Assembly: GCA_025928535.1 (NCBI GenBank)
Contig: JAICJJ010000082.1
Coordinates: 1-8,694, forward strand
Length of the DNA: 8,694 nucleotides
Origin: Thermomicrobiales bacterium
GTDB lineage: Bacteria > Chloroflexota > Chloroflexia > Thermomicrobiales > UBA6265
Direction of reading: 5' to 3'
In this document: positions 6,798 to 8,694 of the stretch, one piece after another
Position numbering within the stretch: the first letter of the stretch is position 1
Layout of the letters: every line of letters begins with the position of its first letter
The notes under the pieces: model-generated
What the model was told of the DNA's origin: nothing
Seen by the model: the letters and a program-made list of their open reading frames with translations, nothing else
The model's database searches: none
Made by a program: the position numbers and the translations under genes

Positions 6798-7933
6798 GAG
6801 TATGCCTTGTCGGCGGCATCTTCGATCGCGGCGAGTCCTATCAGCGGCAAGTCGCATTCTTGACGGAACCCCTGCTCGCTGCCGGCTTGCGGGCGCGCGG
6901 CGTCGATGTGGTGACCGCGGGTCACCACGCGTTCGTTCCCGAGGATGGGTTCGACGTCGTCCATGTCCACCACATCGGGAAAGGCGCACTCCGGATGGCG
7001 ACCGCTCCATATGGCGCCAAGTTTGTCTACACCGCTCACGACAATCCGAGATTGCTCGACCCCGAGTGGACAGCCGGCCATTCAATCCTGCGTACCCGCA
7101 TTCTCGCAACGCGTCTCCTGCTGAGTCGGGCCGACGCCATCGTTGCCTTGACCAAATATGAACAGGATTACATGCGCTCGCTCTTTGTGGAGCACTCGGC
7201 CAAGATTCGCATCATTCCGAACGGCCTCCCGTCGGACGTGTTCTTTCCGGCCGGCGACGCGCGGAAACCGACAACGAATCGGCGGTACAAAATTCTCTAC
7301 GTCGGACAATTGATCCCGCTCAAAGGGCTCGATGTCCTGTTGGAAGCGGTGCGGCACGTTGCCGACCGATACGATGTGGAGTTGCTGCTGGTCTATCACA
7401 ACGCGGCGCTCGAGGAGGAATGCACGCAACGAACGCGCGAACTCGGCCTCGTCGATCGGGTGCAGTTTCTCGGCATCAAGTCGGGCCGCGAACTTGCCGA
7501 ACTCTATCGCGATGTCGATATGCACGTCCTGCCGAGTTTCACCGAATCGCTGCCAGGCGTGATCACGGAGGCAATGTTGAGCGGACTGCCGGTGGTCGCC
7601 TCGGCGGTCGGCGGCGTTCCAGAGCAAGTGGGGCGGCACGCCAGGCTCGTGGAGCCAGGCAACGTCGCCGAACTGGCCGCCGCGATCGAGCGGACGCTCG
7701 ACGACATTGCCGAAGGGAAGATCGACCCAGTTGAAATCCGTGATTACGCGCGATCACAGTTTCGGACCGAGGTCATGGTCGAGCGCCATCTCAGGCTGTA
7801 CGAAGAGTTGGCGCAGAGCAAATCGGGGCCGGTCCGACGTCAAGTCCGGTATCGTCCGGCAAATGCCGCTGCCCAATTTGCTCTGACCGCGATCGGCGCC
7901 ACCGCGCAGGGGAGAGGCTGGTTGGAAGGATAG
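6794..7933 (+). CDS. GT4-family glycosyltransferase (GT-B fold, retaining)
   Basis: This 379-residue protein is a typical-length GT4 enzyme. The N-terminal Rossmann half begins MRVCLVGG and has HVHH (57-60) and YTAHDNP (79-85). The linker ADAIVALTKYEQDYM and the IIPNGL block (140-145) lead into the C-terminal half. There, YVGQLIPLKGLDVLLEA (169-185) is the donor-phosphate region, with Lys177 conserved and Gln172 where Arg is more usual. ESLPGVITEAM carries the EX7E signature (Glu251, Glu259), followed by GLPVVAS and GGVPE. GT4 enzymes act at the cytoplasmic face and add a sugar from a nucleotide-sugar donor to the growing lipid-linked repeat unit. Donor and acceptor cannot be read from the sequence. 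The start overlaps the polymerase stop (ATGA), which suggests coupled translation. The gene ends in TAG, while all other complete genes here end in TGA. Local G+C looks lower than in the sugar-synthesis genes. Confidence 0.93.
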   Translation: MRVCLVGGIFDRGESYQRQVAFLTEPLLAAGLRARGVDVVTAGHHAFVPEDGFDVVHVHHIGKGALRMATAPYGAKFVYTAHDNPRLLDPEWTAGHSILRTRILATRLLLSRADAIVALTKYEQDYMRSLFVEHSAKIRIIPNGLPSDVFFPAGDARKPTTNRRYKILYVGQLIPLKGLDVLLEAVRHVADRYDVELLLVYHNAALEEECTQRTRELGLVDRVQFLGIKSGRELAELYRDVDMHVLPSFTESLPGVITEAMLSGLPVVASAVGGVPEQVGRHARLVEPGNVAELAAAIERTLDDIAEGKIDPVEIRDYARSQFRTEVMVERHLRLYEELAQSKSGPVRRQVRYRPANAAAQFALTAIGATAQGRGWLEG

Positions 7934-8194
7934 GACGCTCGGATGCTCGCCTTCTCGCCGCTTGCTTTGGCCCGCCATGAGCCGGTGCGGTGGCCAAGCG
8001 AACGATCGCCGTCGCCGCGGCCAGCGACCGTCGCGGCCGCCCGACGCTCGTTCTGACAGGACATGGAGCCAGGTTCCGCATCGACGGCCAAGAGCGCCTG
8101 ATCGAGCAAATCCTGCCCGCGTTGCACTGCACGCTGGCGACTTCCCGGCGGCAGTCCGCCATCGGCTCGAGCGGCGATGTCTGGAGGCGCGCAG
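7934..8194 (+). other. 261-base gap between the two glycosyltransferase genes
   Basis: This is the longest stretch without a recognised gene. It contains the candidate 70-codon ORF described separately, and a 37-codon ORF (7943-8056) with arginine- and proline-rich coding that looks random. I see no terminator with a T-tract, no convincing promoter, no tRNA and no repeat boundary. The gap could be the remains of a lost gene, a real small gene, or untranslated spacer. Confidence 0.6.
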
Positions 8195-8202
8195 ATGACT
8201 GA
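7990..8202 (+). CDS. Possible small protein of unknown function (70 aa)
   Basis: I do not recognise this protein. It begins with GTG at 7990, the only start available after an in-frame stop at 7978-7980, and ends at TGA 8200-8202. The end overlaps the GT2 start by 8 bases (ATGACTGA), the same 8-base overlap as between the flippase and polymerase genes. By my count about 57 of 70 codons end in G or C, as expected for coding in this genome, though random frames at this G+C can also score high. The middle part (about 18-45) reads like a small alpha/beta unit, with strands RPTLVLT and ARFRIDG and an amphipathic helix QERLIEQILPAL. It has one cysteine, no signal peptide and no membrane helix. No ribosome binding site is visible before the GTG. 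It may be a real small gene, a remnant of a larger gene, or chance. Confidence 0.35.
   Translation: MAKRTIAVAAASDRRGRPTLVLTGHGARFRIDGQERLIEQILPALHCTLATSRRQSAIGSSGDVWRRADD
8183..8187 (+). promoter_or_regulatory. Shine-Dalgarno site for the GT2 gene
   Basis: GGAGG lies 7 bases before the ATG at 8195. It favours that start over the in-frame ATG at 8177, which would add six residues and place this motif inside the coding region. Confidence 0.65.
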
Positions 8203-8694
8203 AACGTTTGGCGACCAGCCGTTGATCAGCATCGGCATGACGGTCCGCAACAACGAACGAACCATCGCCGCGGCCGTGGAATCGATCCTCTGGCAAACCT
8301 GCCCGCAGTGGGAGTTGATCGTCATCGACGACGGCTCCACCGACAATACGCTGAACATCCTCCGGGGTTTTGATGATCGCCGCATCCACGTTTGGTCCGA
8401 CGGAGCCTGGCGCGGCCGGCCCATTCGCCGCAACCAGACGATCGAGCTCAGCCGCGGTTTTTACTATGCGTGCATGGACGGCGATGATGTGGCCTATCCC
8501 CGGCGTCTGGAACGACAACTCGACTATTTGCGCCAGCATCCCGGCGTCGATCTCGTCGGATCCGGAATGGTCGTGTTCGGAGCCGACGGCGCCGCGATCG
8601 GCAAGCGCGTCGGCCCGGAGCGGCACGACGCGATCGCGGCGCGACCGGTCGGCGGCATTCCGATGATGCATCCCACGTTTCTGGGTCTGACCGA
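8195..8694 (+). CDS. GT2-family glycosyltransferase, 3'-truncated by window edge
   Basis: The frame runs open from the ATG at 8195 to the window end, giving 166 complete codons. LISIGMTVRNNERTIAAAVES (in part residues 10-29) and WELIVIDDGSTDNT (39-52) are the nucleotide-binding start of a GT-A fold. MDGDD (94-98) supplies the DXD-like metal-binding acidic residues, followed by YPRRLERQLDYL and the MMHPTF segment (157-162) common in bacterial GT2 enzymes. Such enzymes are usually inverting and add a sugar to the lipid-linked repeat unit in the cytoplasm. Donor and acceptor are unknown. A complete protein of this type usually has about 250-330 residues, so roughly half is present. The start overlaps the candidate 70-codon ORF by 8 bases. 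Confidence 0.92.
   Translation, partial: MTETFGDQPLISIGMTVRNNERTIAAAVESILWQTCPQWELIVIDDGSTDNTLNILRGFDDRRIHVWSDGAWRGRPIRRNQTIELSRGFYYACMDGDDVAYPRRLERQLDYLRQHPGVDLVGSGMVVFGADGAAIGKRVGPERHDAIAARPVGGIPMMHPTFLGLT

Noticed and set aside
8147..8160. Inverted repeat GGCGG-CAGT-CCGCC, considered as a terminator
   Set aside because: The stem is only 5 bp, no T-tract follows, and it lies inside the candidate small ORF just ahead of a co-directional gene.
7962..8198. A 78-codon + strand ORF in the gap, in another frame from the 70-codon candidate
   Set aside because: It starts at TTG, is extremely arginine- and proline-rich, and has no binding site. It reads like a shifted frame of G+C-rich DNA.
7754..8671. 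A 305-codon open frame on the minus strand across the gap and the GT2 gene
   Set aside because: It runs opposite clear GT4 and GT2 coding sequence, has no recognisable motif and looks like a composition artefact.
1..8694. Insertion sequences, CRISPR arrays, tRNAs, phage genes or defence genes
   Set aside because: I saw no transposase motifs, terminal repeats, regular direct repeats or tRNA-like sequences. Every long gene is accounted for by polysaccharide synthesis.

Overview
The window is a compact, single-strand stretch of a high-G+C bacterial genome that encodes surface-polysaccharide synthesis (O-antigen, capsule or exopolysaccharide type). All supported genes read on the + strand with gaps of 0-42 bases or short overlaps, except one gap of about 260 bases near the right end. 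Having both a Wzx-type flippase and a Wzy-type polymerase points to the Wzx/Wzy-dependent pathway, best known in Gram-negative bacteria. The base composition and codon use would suit a proteobacterium, but nothing here fixes the taxon. No RNA genes, mobile elements, CRISPR arrays or origins are visible.

Left part (1-3822), nucleotide-sugar synthesis. The first gene is cut by the left edge. It is a membrane-type nucleoside-diphosphate-sugar 4,6-dehydratase of the CapD/PglF/WbpM family. It is followed by a PLP-dependent DegT/DnrJ/EryC1/StrS sugar aminotransferase, then by a short-chain 4-epimerase that resembles the UDP-GlcNAc epimerase WbpP. Together they could turn UDP-GlcNAc into a 4-amino-4,6-dideoxy derivative and also interconvert GlcNAc and GalNAc type precursors. 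The exact sugars are inferred.

Middle part (3845-6797), export and polymerisation. A 12-14-helix Wzx-like flippase overlaps by 8 bases a multi-helix Wzy-like polymerase. The polymerase overlaps the next gene by an ATGA junction.

Right part (6794-8694), chain assembly. A GT4 glycosyltransferase is followed by a gap that holds one plausible 70-codon ORF of unknown function. This ORF overlaps the start of a GT2 glycosyltransferase that runs off the right edge. G+C appears lower around the polymerase and GT4 gene than in the sugar-synthesis genes, a common pattern for polysaccharide loci.

Overall this is a recognisable polysaccharide locus rather than an obviously new system. The points most worth a second look are the 70-codon ORF at 7990-8202, the small gatekeeper residue in the epimerase, and the hairpin that fills the spacer in front of the flippase gene.
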